From Pseudomonas sp. PD9R (lineage in GTDB: Bacteria; Pseudomonadota; Gammaproteobacteria; Pseudomonadales; Pseudomonadaceae), in contig NZ_JAHTMR010000001.1 of NCBI RefSeq assembly GCF_019200975.1, forward strand, positions 203,400-267,399: a DNA stretch of 64,000 nt. Direction: 5' to 3'. Below, piece by piece: positions 56,381 through 64,000 of the stretch; the first letter of the stretch is position 1, and each line of letters begins with the position of its first letter. The notes beneath the pieces were generated by a model. It made no database searches. It saw only the letters and a program-made list of their open reading frames with translations, and was not told where the DNA came from. The position numbers were made by a program, and so were the translations under genes.

Positions 56381-56680
56381 TTATTTCATCTTCAAGATTG
56401 TAAGGCCGAGTTTCTGACTTCCACCGTCTTGTTCTTTCACCCAAACCACTTCGGTGTCGGCTTCGAGTCCTTTCAGTGCCGCATGTTCGGAATCAATCCG
56501 TACGTAGAGCCGGTCGCCGACCTTGAACAAATGGGGTGCCTGCAGTTGCATGCCACTGCTGGAAAGGTCGATACAGACGGCTGGCACCTCATCTCCTTCG
56601 TGAATCAGCGACACATCGGCATCGACCCGCATGCGGATGAAATCGCGCTTTTCGCTGTAGTCCCGACTGGTTTGACTCAT
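56381..56680 (-). CDS. Single-domain PilZ protein (99 aa)
   Basis: This small PilZ protein has both c-di-GMP motifs intact, RDFIR near residue 12 and DLSSSG in the middle. It should bind the second messenger. Its partner is unknown. It is convergent with mlaA and divergent from the RssB-like regulator. Confidence 0.88.
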   Translation of the reverse strand: MSQTSRDYSEKRDFIRMRVDADVSLIHEGDEVPAVCIDLSSSGMQLQAPHLFKVGDRLYVRIDSEHAALKGLEADTEVVWVKEQDGGSQKLGLTILKMK

Positions 56681-56955
56681 GGGCTTGATCCTTCCATTGG
56701 GTTACGGTTTTGATTGTTCTTATAACTCCCGGTGCTTTGACAAGTGTAGACGTCAAGCGACCATCGGCGTGAGCTTGAAACGCCTCGCGGATGGGAGTAC
56801 CGTCTGCGCCTTAGAAGGGCACCTCTGGTGTACATGCGTGTAGGGCAAATGCTCGAAAGCGGTGCGACAGAGAGGCTAGAAAGCGAATCCAGTAGTGTGA
56901 GCCGGGCCAAAATCCGAGCCGCTACGCCAACCTAATTCTGGCGCCGTTTGCCCAC

Positions 56956-58137
56956 ATGCCAAAAACCAGTGCCACGCTGCTGATAATCGATGATGACGAA
57001 GTAGTGCGCGCGAGCCTCGCCGCCTATTTGGAAGACAGTGGTTTCAGCGTCTTGCAGGCCAGCAATGGCCAGCAGGGTCTTCAGGTATTCGAGCAAGACA
57101 AGCCCGACTTGGTCATCTGCGATCTGCGCATGCCGCAGATGGGCGGGCTCGAACTCATCCGCCAGGTCACCGAACGGTCGCCGCAGACGCCTGTTATCGT
57201 GGTGTCGGGTGCCGGCGTGATGAATGACGCCGTCGAGGCGTTGCGCCTGGGTGCGGCGGACTACCTGATCAAGCCTCTCGAAGATCTGGCGGTGCTCGAG
57301 CACTCTGTGCGTCGGGCCCTGGATCGCGCGCGCCTGCTGCTGGAAAACCAGCGCTACCGCGAGAAGCTGGAAAAGGCCAATCGCGAGCTCGCTGCCAGCC
57401 TGAACCTGCTCCAGGAGGACCAGAACGCCGGTCGCCAGGTGCAGATGAACATGCTGCCGGTCAGCCCGTGGACCATCGACGAGTTCAAGTTTGCCCACCA
57501 GATCATTCCGTCGCTGTACCTGTCGGGTGATTTCGTTGACTATTTCCGGGTCGACGAGCGTCGGGTTGCGTTCTACCTGGCGGACGTTTCCGGGCATGGC
57601 GCCTCTTCAGCCTTCGTTACCGTGCTGTTGAAGTTCATGACCACGCGCTTGCTGTTTGAATCCAAGCGCAGCGGCACATTGCCGGAATTCAAGCCTTCAG
57701 AGGTTCTTGGTCATATCAACCGGGGCCTGATCAGTTGTAAGCTGGGTAAACACGTCACAATGGTCGGTGGAGTCATCGACGAGGAGACAGGTTTGTTGAC
57801 CTATAGCATCGGCGGTCATTTGCCTTTGCCAGTGTTGTACACACCCGACAGTGTTCGTTATCTGGAAGGGCGTGGTTTGCCAGTGGGCCTCTTCAACGAA
57901 GCCACCTACGAAGACCACGTTCTGGAGTTGCCACCGACGTTCAGCCTGACGCTGATGTCTGACGGCATTCTGGACCTTTTGCCAGAGCCTACACTTAAAG
58001 AAAAAGAAGCTGCATTGCCCCAGCGGGTCAAGGTAGCGGGCGGCAGCCTGGATGGTCTGCGGCAGGTTTTTGGATTGGCCACGCTAGGGGAGATGCCGGA
58101 TGATATCGCCCTGTTGGTGTTGAGCAGGAATCTTTAA
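56956..58137 (+). CDS. Response regulator with PP2C-type phosphatase domain (RssB-like)
   Basis: This 393-residue protein has an N-terminal receiver (DDDE, phospho-Asp56 in VICDLRMPQMGG, Lys in ADYLIKPL), a helical linker and a C-terminal PPM/SpoIIE-like phosphatase (LSGDFVDYF, ADVSGHGASSAF, SDGILDLL, GEMPDDIALL). Pseudomonad proteins of this kind control sigma-S stability or activity by acting on an anti-sigma antagonist. The next gene, overlapping by one base (TAATG), encodes such an antagonist, so the two form a partner-switching pair. Confidence 0.88.
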   Translation: MPKTSATLLIIDDDEVVRASLAAYLEDSGFSVLQASNGQQGLQVFEQDKPDLVICDLRMPQMGGLELIRQVTERSPQTPVIVVSGAGVMNDAVEALRLGAADYLIKPLEDLAVLEHSVRRALDRARLLLENQRYREKLEKANRELAASLNLLQEDQNAGRQVQMNMLPVSPWTIDEFKFAHQIIPSLYLSGDFVDYFRVDERRVAFYLADVSGHGASSAFVTVLLKFMTTRLLFESKRSGTLPEFKPSEVLGHINRGLISCKLGKHVTMVGGVIDEETGLLTYSIGGHLPLPVLYTPDSVRYLEGRGLPVGLFNEATYEDHVLELPPTFSLTLMSDGILDLLPEPTLKEKEAALPQRVKVAGGSLDGLRQVFGLATLGEMPDDIALLVLSRNL

Positions 58138-58619
58138 TGAGTACCGGTAGAATCCAGTTCGCCGAGCAGGACGGCACCTTCGTCCTTAAGTTCGTCGGTG
58201 AAGTTCGCCTGACCCTGTGTTCGGCGTTGGATGCGACTATTGATCGGATCTTCACGGCGTTGAATTTCAACACGATCGTGATCGACCTGACCGAAACCCG
58301 CAGCATCGACAGCACCACCCTTGGCCTGCTGGCCAAATTGTCGATCCTGTCGCGGCAAAAGGTCGGCCTGCTGCCGACCGTCGTCACCACCCACGAAGAC
58401 ATCACCCGTCTTCTGCAGTCCATGGGCTTCGAGCAAGTGTTCAACATTGTTGACCAGCCCGTGGCATGCCCGGAGTGCCTGGACGACTTGCCGGATCAGG
58501 ATCAGTCGGAAGAAGTCGTGCGGATCAAAGTGCTTGAAGCGCACAAGATCCTCATGGGTTTGAACGACTCCAATCGTGAAGCATTTCATGATCTGGTAAA
58601 TGCGCTGGAGCGGCATTGA
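58137..58619 (+). CDS. STAS-domain anti-sigma factor antagonist (RssC-like)
   Basis: This 160-residue protein has an N-terminal STAS domain (about 1-105) with the phosphorylation-site context RSIDSTTLGLL (Ser59), followed by a Cys/Asp-rich linker (CPECLDDLPDQDQSEE) and a helical tail. It would be dephosphorylated by the upstream PP2C regulator. The pair resembles RssB/RssC of pseudomonads, but its direct partner is not identifiable from the window. Confidence 0.85.
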   Translation: MSTGRIQFAEQDGTFVLKFVGEVRLTLCSALDATIDRIFTALNFNTIVIDLTETRSIDSTTLGLLAKLSILSRQKVGLLPTVVTTHEDITRLLQSMGFEQVFNIVDQPVACPECLDDLPDQDQSEEVVRIKVLEAHKILMGLNDSNREAFHDLVNALERH

Positions 58620-58703
58620 TCGGCTGAAGTGATGTGGGATCGGCCCCATCGCTAGCTGCTAGCGATAGCGTCCGCAAGAACACCATAGATGTCTAGCAGC
58701 CAC

Positions 58704-58737
58704 AAAAAAGGGCGAACCCGCCAGGTTCGCCCTTTTT
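58704..58737. terminator. Bidirectional terminator between rssC-like gene and tal
   Basis: The 14-base-pair stem AAAAAGGGCGAACC with GGTTCGCCCTTTTT around CGCCA ends both convergent genes. Confidence 0.92.
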
Positions 58738-58755
58738 GCATTTCGGCGAATCAGA

Positions 58756-59682
58756 TCACAGCTTGGCTTGCAGCAAAGCTTCGAGTTTTTCCTGATCCCG
58801 AGCAAACTGGCGAATCCCCTCAGCCAGTTTCTCAGTCGCCATGGCGTCCTCGTTGGACAACCAACGGAACTGCGCCTCATTCAGGTTCAACCGCGCTTCA
58901 CCGGCATGACCCGGTGCCAGTTTGCGTTCCAGCTTGCCGGTATCTGCCGCCAACTTGTCGATCAAGTCCGGGCTGATGGTCAGACGGTCGCAACCGGCCA
59001 ATTGCTCGATCTGGCCTAGGTTGCGGAAACTCGCGCCCATCACTACGGTTTTGTAGTCATTGGCCTTGTAGTAGTTGTAGATGCGCGTCACCGACTGCAC
59101 GCCCGGATCATCCGCGCCGGTGTAGTCGTTACCGTTGGCTTTCTTGTACCAGTCGTAAATACGGCCCACGAACGGCGAAATCAGGAACACGCCAGCATCA
59201 GCACAAGCGGCAGCCTGAGCGAAGGAGAACAGCAAGGTCAGGTTGGTCTGGATGCCTTCTTTTTCCAGAATCTCGGCAGCGCGGATACCTTCCCAGGTCG
59301 AAGCGATCTTGATCAGCACACGGTCGCGGCCGATGCCGGCTTTTTCATACAGCTCGATCAGACGGTGCGCACGCTTCAACACGGCGTCAGTGTCGAACGA
59401 CAGGCGTGCATCCACTTCGGTGGAAATACGGCCTGGGATCACTTTCAGAATTTCTTGCCCGACTGCGACGCCAAAACGGTCGCTGGCCAGGCCCACATCG
59501 CCCTTGCAGTCGCTGACGCAAGCGTTCAGCAACTCGGCGTAAGCGGGAATGGCTGCAGCTTTGAGCAGCAGGGAAGGGTTGGTGGTAGCGTCCACCGGTT
59601 TAACGCGAGCGATCGCTTCGAAGTCGCCGGTGTCGGCAACCACGGTGGTCATTTGTTTGAGTTGTTCCAGCTTGGAAGTCAT
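58756..59682 (-). CDS. tal: Transaldolase
   Basis: This 308-residue class I aldolase of the pentose phosphate pathway transfers a dihydroxyacetone unit. The Schiff-base lysine is in [28 protein letters not shown] and [28 protein letters not shown] are characteristic. The ATG at 59682 gives the family start, and the longer frame from 59739 is rejected. It stands alone, with a terminator on the 3' side. Confidence 0.95.
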   Translation of the reverse strand: MTSKLEQLKQMTTVVADTGDFEAIARVKPVDATTNPSLLLKAAAIPAYAELLNACVSDCKGDVGLASDRFGVAVGQEILKVIPGRISTEVDARLSFDTDAVLKRAHRLIELYEKAGIGRDRVLIKIASTWEGIRAAEILEKEGIQTNLTLLFSFAQAAACADAGVFLISPFVGRIYDWYKKANGNDYTGADDPGVQSVTRIYNYYKANDYKTVVMGASFRNLGQIEQLAGCDRLTISPDLIDKLAADTGKLERKLAPGHAGEARLNLNEAQFRWLSNEDAMATEKLAEGIRQFARDQEKLEALLQAKL

Positions 59683-59908
59683 GGGCGTGCTCTGTCCTGT
59701 GGGTCTGATGACATTACCCGAGCGCTGACAGCCACTCAAGGGCGCGTACGTGTATCGACGGCCCCAGCGGCAACAACCTGAAAACGGCTGTTTGAAAGGC
59801 GGGGCTCGGTATCGGTAAATACGATGCCGAAATGGGCAGCAGGTTCAACCGGTCTGACAGTTAGCGCAGTCAATGGCTCTGCATTGAGACTGGATGGAAG
59901 TCATCAAC

Positions 59909-60304
59909 TCAGGTCAGTCGTCGCATGCCTGCTGTCTTGGCAGCATTGCTGTCAAAGGTGAGGACGTAATCGCAGCCTGCCGCGTTAGCGCTACGTTCGA
60001 TCAGGCAATCCGCGAAGTCAGCATTAGCCTGGGAGTAACTACGCAGCGCCTGCCAAATAATTTCAGGGTTTTCTACGGTTAATTCGCGAGTCCGTAATAG
60101 TGTTTCCAGCACTGTGATGATTTCGCTTTTCGCGCTCTCGTAGCAGAATTGCAGGACCCATACCAACTCGACTATTGAAACAGTCGTGACAAAGCCAGGA
60201 GAGGTTATCGTCAGGGACTCAATCAATTCGGAGGCTTGGGCCGACTGTTTGGGATCATCTTGAGCGACATACCTGACTAATACATTGGTATCCAGTCCTA
60301 TCAT
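59909..60304 (-). CDS. PIN-domain toxin (VapC-like)
   Basis: This 131-residue PIN-domain protein has the acidic metal-binding residues expected for an RNase: D5 in GLDTNVLVR, E46 in VSIVELVW, D96/D99 in NADFADC and D118 in TFDSN. It overlaps the upstream antitoxin gene by four bases. VapC toxins cleave tRNA or rRNA. The pair is called VapBC-like because the antitoxin is of the AbrB type; the target RNA is unknown. Confidence 0.85.
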   Translation of the reverse strand: MIGLDTNVLVRYVAQDDPKQSAQASELIESLTITSPGFVTTVSIVELVWVLQFCYESAKSEIITVLETLLRTRELTVENPEIIWQALRSYSQANADFADCLIERSANAAGCDYVLTFDSNAAKTAGMRRLT

Positions 60305-60543
60305 ATGGCTTTAGCCCCTTGAGCTTCGATGGCCTGGTTCATGTCTTCAATGCTTACGTCTTTGGCGGGTTTGCGAATGAGTCCTTTAAGATCCCGAGCG
60401 GAATGCGTAGCAGCCATGATCGCGAATTTTCCATCGCCTATAGCGACAAATTCGATGCGATCTCCTGTGTCGAGACCAAGCGAAGCCCGAACCTGTGCAG
60501 GAATGGTGATTTGTCCTTTCGAAGTCAATGTAGCAGTTGCCAT
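60301..60543 (-). CDS. AbrB/MazE-fold antitoxin (VapB-like)
   Basis: This 80-residue protein begins MATATLTSKGQITIPAQVRASLGL, the swapped-hairpin AbrB DNA-binding domain. It ends in a helix-rich tail that would wrap the PIN toxin. The ATG at 60543 follows GGAG. A palindrome at 60569-60588 lies upstream and is the likely autoregulatory operator. Confidence 0.85.
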   Translation of the reverse strand: MATATLTSKGQITIPAQVRASLGLDTGDRIEFVAIGDGKFAIMAATHSARDLKGLIRKPAKDVSIEDMNQAIEAQGAKAI

Positions 60544-60568
60544 GATGAAATCTCCGTTAAATCTGTAT

Positions 60569-60588
60569 TCCTTACATTATGGTAAGGA
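60569..60588. promoter_or_regulatory. Palindromic operator of the vapBC-like operon
   Basis: TCCTTAC and GTAAGGA form perfect seven-base arms around ATTATG. On the minus strand the centre reads CATAAT, a plausible -10 element, so binding here would block transcription. Confidence 0.65.
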
Positions 60589-60827
60589 GATCCTCGGATC
60601 AACGATAAAGGGAGTTGGGTGATAGACGGCAAAAAGTATTTGCGACGAAGCCCAGCGTTATGGCACTCCGTTTTTTTGTCTGGGCATGGCACCGAGAGTT
60701 GGATGCTGAACGAATAAAGTCGGGCGGGGTAAATCGACGAGGCACTAAATTTGGGGAGATAACCCTGGGGCTTCTTAGAAGAGAATTAGGTCTATCTCCG
60801 ATTTTTTCAGTTCAGTGAATCCAATCG

Positions 60828-61814
60828 TCAGCGCCCCTCAAGCAACTCCGCCGCTTGATCCAGCAACGCCAATGGCTCTTTAGCCTTGTGGATATCCACC
60901 GACAACAGCTGCCGAAACTTGCGCGCCCCCGGAAACCCGGTGCCAAGCCCCAGCACATGGCGGGTGATGTGGTGCATCGAACCGCCGGCATCGATGTGCG
61001 CCGCGATATAAGGCCGCAGTTGCGCCAGCGCCTCGGCGCGCGTGATCACCGGCACCGTACTGCCGAACAGCTGCTTATCCACCTCGGCTATCACATAAGG
61101 ATTGTGATACGCCTCACGACCCAGCATCACACCGTCGAACGTCTGCAAATGCTCGTGGCAGGCTTCCAGCGTCTTGATCCCGCCGTTAAGAATGATCTCC
61201 AGCTCAGGAAAATCCGCCTTCAACCGTGCCGCCACGTCATAGCGCAGGGGCGGAATGTCGCGGTTCTCCTTCGGCGACAACCCCTCAAGAATCGCGATCC
61301 GCGCATGCACGGTAAAGCTGGTGCACCCAGCGTCGCGAACCGTGCCGACGAAATCACACAACTCTTCGTAACTGTCACGCCCATTGATGCCGATGCGGTG
61401 TTTCACCGTCACTGGAATCGACACCGCATCACGCATCGCCTTCACACAATCGGCCACCAACTGAGGATGCCCCATCAGGCACGCGCCGATCATATTGTTC
61501 TGCACCCGATCGCTCGGGCAGCCGACATTCAGATTCACCTCGTCGTAACCGTGCTCCTGGGCCATGCGTGCGCAGGCGGCCAGGTCCAGCGGGACGCTGC
61601 CACCGAGCTGCAAGGCAAGTGGGTGCTCGGCTTCATTGTGGCGCAGGAAACGCTCGTGGTCGCCGTTGAGCAGAGCGCCGGTGGTGACCATTTCGGTGTA
61701 GAGGAGGGCGTTTTTTGATAGTAGGCGTAGGAAAAACCGGCAGTGGCGGTCAGTCCAATCCATCATGGGTGCGACGGAAAAGCGGCGGGAGAGCGAAGCA
61801 GTTGGTAGTGGCAT
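60828..61814 (-). CDS. dusA: tRNA-dihydrouridine(20/20a) synthase DusA
   Basis: This 328-residue FMN enzyme reduces uridines 20 and 20a in the tRNA D-loop. The catalytic Cys99 lies in NLNVGCPSDRVQ. The N-terminal SVAPMMDWTDRHCRFFLR and KHRIGINGRDSYEEL are DusA-specific signatures. A C-terminal helical tRNA-binding domain follows. dusA is a known integration site for mobile elements, and the gene here lies between two toxin-antitoxin modules. No integrase or attachment repeat is recognised. Confidence 0.94.
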   Translation of the reverse strand: MPLPTASLSRRFSVAPMMDWTDRHCRFFLRLLSKNALLYTEMVTTGALLNGDHERFLRHNEAEHPLALQLGGSVPLDLAACARMAQEHGYDEVNLNVGCPSDRVQNNMIGACLMGHPQLVADCVKAMRDAVSIPVTVKHRIGINGRDSYEELCDFVGTVRDAGCTSFTVHARIAILEGLSPKENRDIPPLRYDVAARLKADFPELEIILNGGIKTLEACHEHLQTFDGVMLGREAYHNPYVIAEVDKQLFGSTVPVITRAEALAQLRPYIAAHIDAGGSMHHITRHVLGLGTGFPGARKFRQLLSVDIHKAKEPLALLDQAAELLEGR

Positions 61815-61929
61815 CGGGGAATCAAAATCACAGAGGCGTAGGATTGCAGTTTATCAGGGATGCGGCGCTGGTGTAGGGAGAGGTGCGTCGTTCTGGTTTG
61901 GAGCGGACGCGGCATTCTTTTCCGCTAAC

Positions 61930-62214
61930 TCACCACTTCGAACGAGGGCGTTGTCGTGTGTGAAATACGCCCAGGACCTGAAGACGATCACCACGTACAC
62001 GATAGGGGATCAGATAGGACCAGTTGGGCACCGCCCATTCGCGCGTATTTTTGACCCTGCCTTCGCGTCCCATAGCGGGAAATTGAGCCAGTTTGTCTAC
62101 GCTGGCGAAAATCGCATCGGAGAAGTCGTCGGCGGCTTTGGGATTTTCGAGGGCAATGTAATTACCTTCTTCTTCCAGGTTCTTGAGGGCCTTTCCCAGC
62201 CACTCAATCCGCAT
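61930..62214 (-). CDS. ParE/RelE-superfamily toxin
   Basis: This 94-residue protein begins MRIEWLGKALKNLEEEGNYI and has the ParE/RelE core with PAMGREGRVKNTREW, YLIPYRV and LGVFHTRQRPRSKW at the end. ParE members inhibit gyrase, RelE members cut mRNA. The ArgHis-rich end fits ParE more than RelE, but the target is unproven. The ATG at 62214 lies 11 bases inside the antitoxin gene, a coupling typical of such modules. Confidence 0.85.
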   Translation of the reverse strand: MRIEWLGKALKNLEEEGNYIALENPKAADDFSDAIFASVDKLAQFPAMGREGRVKNTREWAVPNWSYLIPYRVRGDRLQVLGVFHTRQRPRSKW

Positions 62215-62446
62215 TCCGGCTCCAGCGCCGGGCACGCATCGCGGCGACCTGTTGTTCCGTTGCGAATTTGCCTTGGTCAGCCTCCTTTACCGCCAATTCG
62301 ATCTGTAAAGTCAGAGACTTCTCGTGTTCGATGTAGTCGCGAAGAACGTCCATCGCCAGATAGCTCGCAGTTTGTCCGTTTGTCTTGGCCAGATCGGCGA
62401 GAGAATTTGACAGGTCTTCCGGCAGGTTCAGAGATATACCGGTCAT
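62204..62446 (-). CDS. Ribbon-helix-helix antitoxin (ParD-like)
   Basis: This 80-residue protein begins MTGISLNLPEDLSNSLADLA, the RHH strand and helix, and TASYLAMDVLRDYIEHEK completes the fold. The tail would bind the toxin. The ATG at 62446 is preferred to an in-frame start at 62479. It is the first gene of the pair, and a possible 43-codon gene precedes it by 59 bases. Confidence 0.83.
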   Translation of the reverse strand: MTGISLNLPEDLSNSLADLAKTNGQTASYLAMDVLRDYIEHEKSLTLQIELAVKEADQGKFATEQQVAAMRARRWSRNAD

Positions 62447-62505
62447 GGTGGCCTCAATCGTGGTTGTTTGTTGGAGCATCTTACACCGACAAACGTCAGC
62501 CTGAA

Positions 62506-62637
62506 TTAGCTGGTCGACGCGACGTGTGTCTCGAAGTAAATCATTCTTTTTTCATGCTCACAGTGAGGCAGCCCAAAGAGGCGACCGTTAAGGGCGGCCC
62601 ACTGTGCGTTGCTGATTAAAGCCATATATTCATTCAT
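62506..62637 (-). CDS. Possible small gene upstream of the ParDE-like pair (43 aa)
   Basis: An open frame of 43 codons begins MNEYMALISNAQWAALNG and ends ETHVASTS. GGAG lies eight bases before its ATG at 62637. The product is polar with one Cys-x-His (HCEHEKR). No family is recognised. It is in the same direction as the antitoxin gene and could be a leader peptide or a remnant of a longer gene. Confidence 0.4.
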   Translation of the reverse strand: MNEYMALISNAQWAALNGRLFGLPHCEHEKRMIYFETHVASTS

Positions 62638-62947
62638 AAGTGAAGCTCCATTAATTCAAGGGGGATCTATAACTCCTATTGCAACGAGTCGACAAACCCG
62701 GCACACCATGTGGGTGTGCTTCGGCCTATAGGCGTCGCGACAAAAGCGCTGCAATGTTTGGGTGTACGGACAATTCCGAATCTCGTGTGGGGCGCGGCTC
62801 TTTAAACCATTTCCTGATTCTTCAAAACCACCAAACCTGAACCAACGCTGTCCCCCCGCAAAGTTTCATAATCCCCAGCCATCCAGCAGCCTAGGATGAA
62901 CACATAAGACCAAGCCAGCGCGCTCCCTCCCCACAGGACCTACAAAA
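62638..62947. other. Intergenic region without recognised features
   Basis: The stretch between the possible 43-aa gene and the small lipoprotein gene has a short inverted pair GGCACACC and GGGTGTGC near 62700-62720. Otherwise I see nothing convincing. Confidence 0.4.
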
Positions 62948-63166
62948 ATGATCGCAAACCTCGTCAAAGTCTCACTGATCGCCGGTGCTTTGTTGTTGAG
63001 TGCCTGTTCGGGTGTGAGCACCGAGCACCGTTATTCGGATAACACCGTGCCGTCTGGATTCGGCCCAGGGCCCACCAATGGCAACCCCAACAAGATGAAT
63101 TTCCACGGGAGTGCGCTGGGTAGCAGTTACGGTGAGTACGGTTCTGATTTGCTACACGACGACTGA
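62948..63166 (+). CDS. Small lipoprotein (72 aa)
   Basis: The product has a lipoprotein signal (MIANLVKVSLIAGALLLSAC, lipid-modified Cys20) and a mature part of about 50 residues rich in Gly, Asn and Pro with no recognised domain. Residue +2 is serine, so sorting to the outer membrane is expected. AGGAC precedes the ATG, and a good terminator follows. The family is unknown to me. Confidence 0.7.
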   Translation: MIANLVKVSLIAGALLLSACSGVSTEHRYSDNTVPSGFGPGPTNGNPNKMNFHGSALGSSYGEYGSDLLHDD

Positions 63167-63176
63167 TTCTCAAGCG

Positions 63177-63210
63177 AAAAAGGGCGCTCCTGCAAAGAAG
63201 CGCCCTTTTT
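63177..63210. terminator. Bidirectional terminator after the small lipoprotein gene
   Basis: The stem GGGCGCT with AGCGCCC is flanked by AAAAA and TTTTT, between two convergent genes. Confidence 0.88.
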
Positions 63211-63230
63211 GCTGTTCGCAAAATGACGGA

Positions 63231-64000
63231 TTACTGAACTTCAGGCACCGCCAACCACAGCCGCAGGATTTTTTGATAATTACCCGTCACCTTGGCCAGG
63301 TGCAGCCACTGATCGATGTACAACTTCCAGCTGATGTCATCGCGCGGCAGCAGGTAGGCTTTTTCGCCGTATTGCATGTACTGCGTCGGGTTGACCGCGC
63401 ATAGTCCCGGTTTGAGTTTCTGCTGGTAGAGCACTTCGGAGGCGTCGGTGATCATCACGTCAGCTTTGTTATCCAGCAGCTCCTGAAAAATGCTGAGGTT
63501 GTCGTGCAGGCTTAATTGCGCCTTGGGCAGGAAGGCATGAACAAAGGCTTCGTTGGTGCCGCCGGCCGGTTCGACCACGCGCACTGAGGACTGATTGATC
63601 TGGTAGACGGTCTGGTACAGCTCCTGATCTTCACAGCGCACCAGCGGAATTTTGCCGTCGACGTCCAAGGTGGTGCTGAAAAAGGCTTTTTTCTGCCGCT
63701 CCAGGGTGACCGAGATACCGCCCATGGCGATGTCGCACTTGCCGGCAAGCATGTCGGGCATCAGGGTTTTCCAAGTGGTGGCTACCCACTCGACCTTGAT
63801 GCCGAGGCTATCGGCCAGCGCGCGGGCCATGGCGATGTCGATGCCGGAGTATTCGCCGTCCCCGGCTTTGGAGGTATAGGGCTTGTAGTCGCCGGTGGTG
63901 CAGACGCGCAATTGGCCTTGTTGAATGACGCTATCGAGGTGCGAAGGGTCTTCCTGTGCCTGAATGCCAGAACATAGAGCGAGCAGACCACAGAGCATCA
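63231..64000 (-). CDS. PheC-like periplasmic protein, 5' end beyond the window
   Basis: This family-3 solute-binding-fold protein resembles cyclohexadienyl dehydratase PheC more than amino-acid binding proteins. Shared motifs are GDYKPYTSKAGDGEYSGIDIAMARALADSLG in part, TTWKTLMPDMLAGKCDIAMGG, VTLERQKKAFFS and GGTNEAF. PheC converts prephenate or arogenate in the periplasm. An in-frame ATG at 63998 gives only MLCGLLALCSGIQA as signal, without basic residues, so the true start is probably just outside the window. A substrate-binding role cannot be excluded. Confidence 0.75.
   Translation of the reverse strand, partial: MLCGLLALCSGIQAQEDPSHLDSVIQQGQLRVCTTGDYKPYTSKAGDGEYSGIDIAMARALADSLGIKVEWVATTWKTLMPDMLAGKCDIAMGGISVTLERQKKAFFSTTLDVDGKIPLVRCEDQELYQTVYQINQSSVRVVEPAGGTNEAFVHAFLPKAQLSLHDNLSIFQELLDNKADVMITDASEVLYQQKLKPGLCAVNPTQYMQYGEKAYLLPRDDISWKLYIDQWLHLAKVTGNYQKILRLWLAVPEVQ

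Noticed and set aside
60660..60818. Possible 52-codon plus-strand gene between the vapBC-like operon and dusA
   Set aside because: There is no ribosome binding site or recognisable product, and the frame may be chance in a low-GC spacer.

Overview
The window is chromosomal DNA of a Pseudomonas, most likely of the P. fluorescens group. Three things point there: the gene content and order, the GC-rich codon use, and many copies of palindromic REP elements with cores such as GTAGGAGCTGCCG and CTGCGATC. Several gene blocks follow the order I remember from P. aeruginosa PAO1, joined in a different arrangement: acnA; slt-uup-usp-fadBA-topA-sulA-lexA-psrA-nagZ-mtiP; mfd-gap; apbE-sthA-glpQ-pilZ-lolCDE; and copSR-cupredoxin-queF-mlaA-rssBC-tal-dusA. 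That synteny is from memory and was not computed. No rRNA, tRNA, CRISPR array, prophage or insertion sequence was recognised.

Layout. At 1-8.6 kb are aconitase A (cut by the window edge), the 23S rRNA methyltransferase RlmM, TusA, a MATE exporter, PdxB, a small unknown protein and an ABC exporter. At 8.6-26.1 kb is a housekeeping block: lytic transglycosylase Slt, ABC-F protein Uup, a universal stress protein, the beta-oxidation operon fadBA, topoisomerase I, the SOS pair lexA-sulA, the fatty-acid-responsive regulator psrA, nagZ and methylthioinosine phosphorylase. The lexA/psrA divergent region has two LexA boxes on one side and two overlapping PsrA-type palindromes on the psrA promoter. At 26.2-34.8 kb are a SWIM/Snf2 helicase, CsiV, Mfd and a large GAPDH.

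At 34.8-41.5 kb, behind a 110-bp stretch with only 18 G/C bases, lies the most distinctive locus. It is a tight four-gene operon encoding an HlyD-type membrane fusion protein, a periplasmic alpha/alpha-barrel glycosidase-like protein, a BcsA-like family-2 glycan synthase with a C-terminal PilZ domain, and a NodT-type outer-membrane channel lipoprotein. It looks like a self-contained, c-di-GMP-linked exopolysaccharide synthesis and export machine that uses an MFP plus TolC-like channel in place of BcsB/BcsC or AlgK/AlgE. It sits, with an MFS transporter, where I remember the nqr operon in PAO1. The Nqr flavin transferase gene apbE remains next to sthA, but nqrA-F and nqrM are not in the window.

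At 41.6-50.6 kb are the MFS symporter, apbE, sthA, a glycerophosphodiesterase, a PilZ protein and lolCDE, with a strong terminator-like hairpin between lolD and lolE. At 50.6-64 kb are CopS/CopR with a divergent cupredoxin and a Cus/Cop-type operator between them, then queF, a DUF4404 protein, a HAD protein lacking the catalytic aspartate, MlaA, a single-domain PilZ protein, the RssB/RssC-like stress-response pair and transaldolase. Two toxin-antitoxin modules (VapBC-like and ParDE-like) lie on either side of dusA. The window ends with a small lipoprotein and a PheC-like periplasmic protein cut by the edge.
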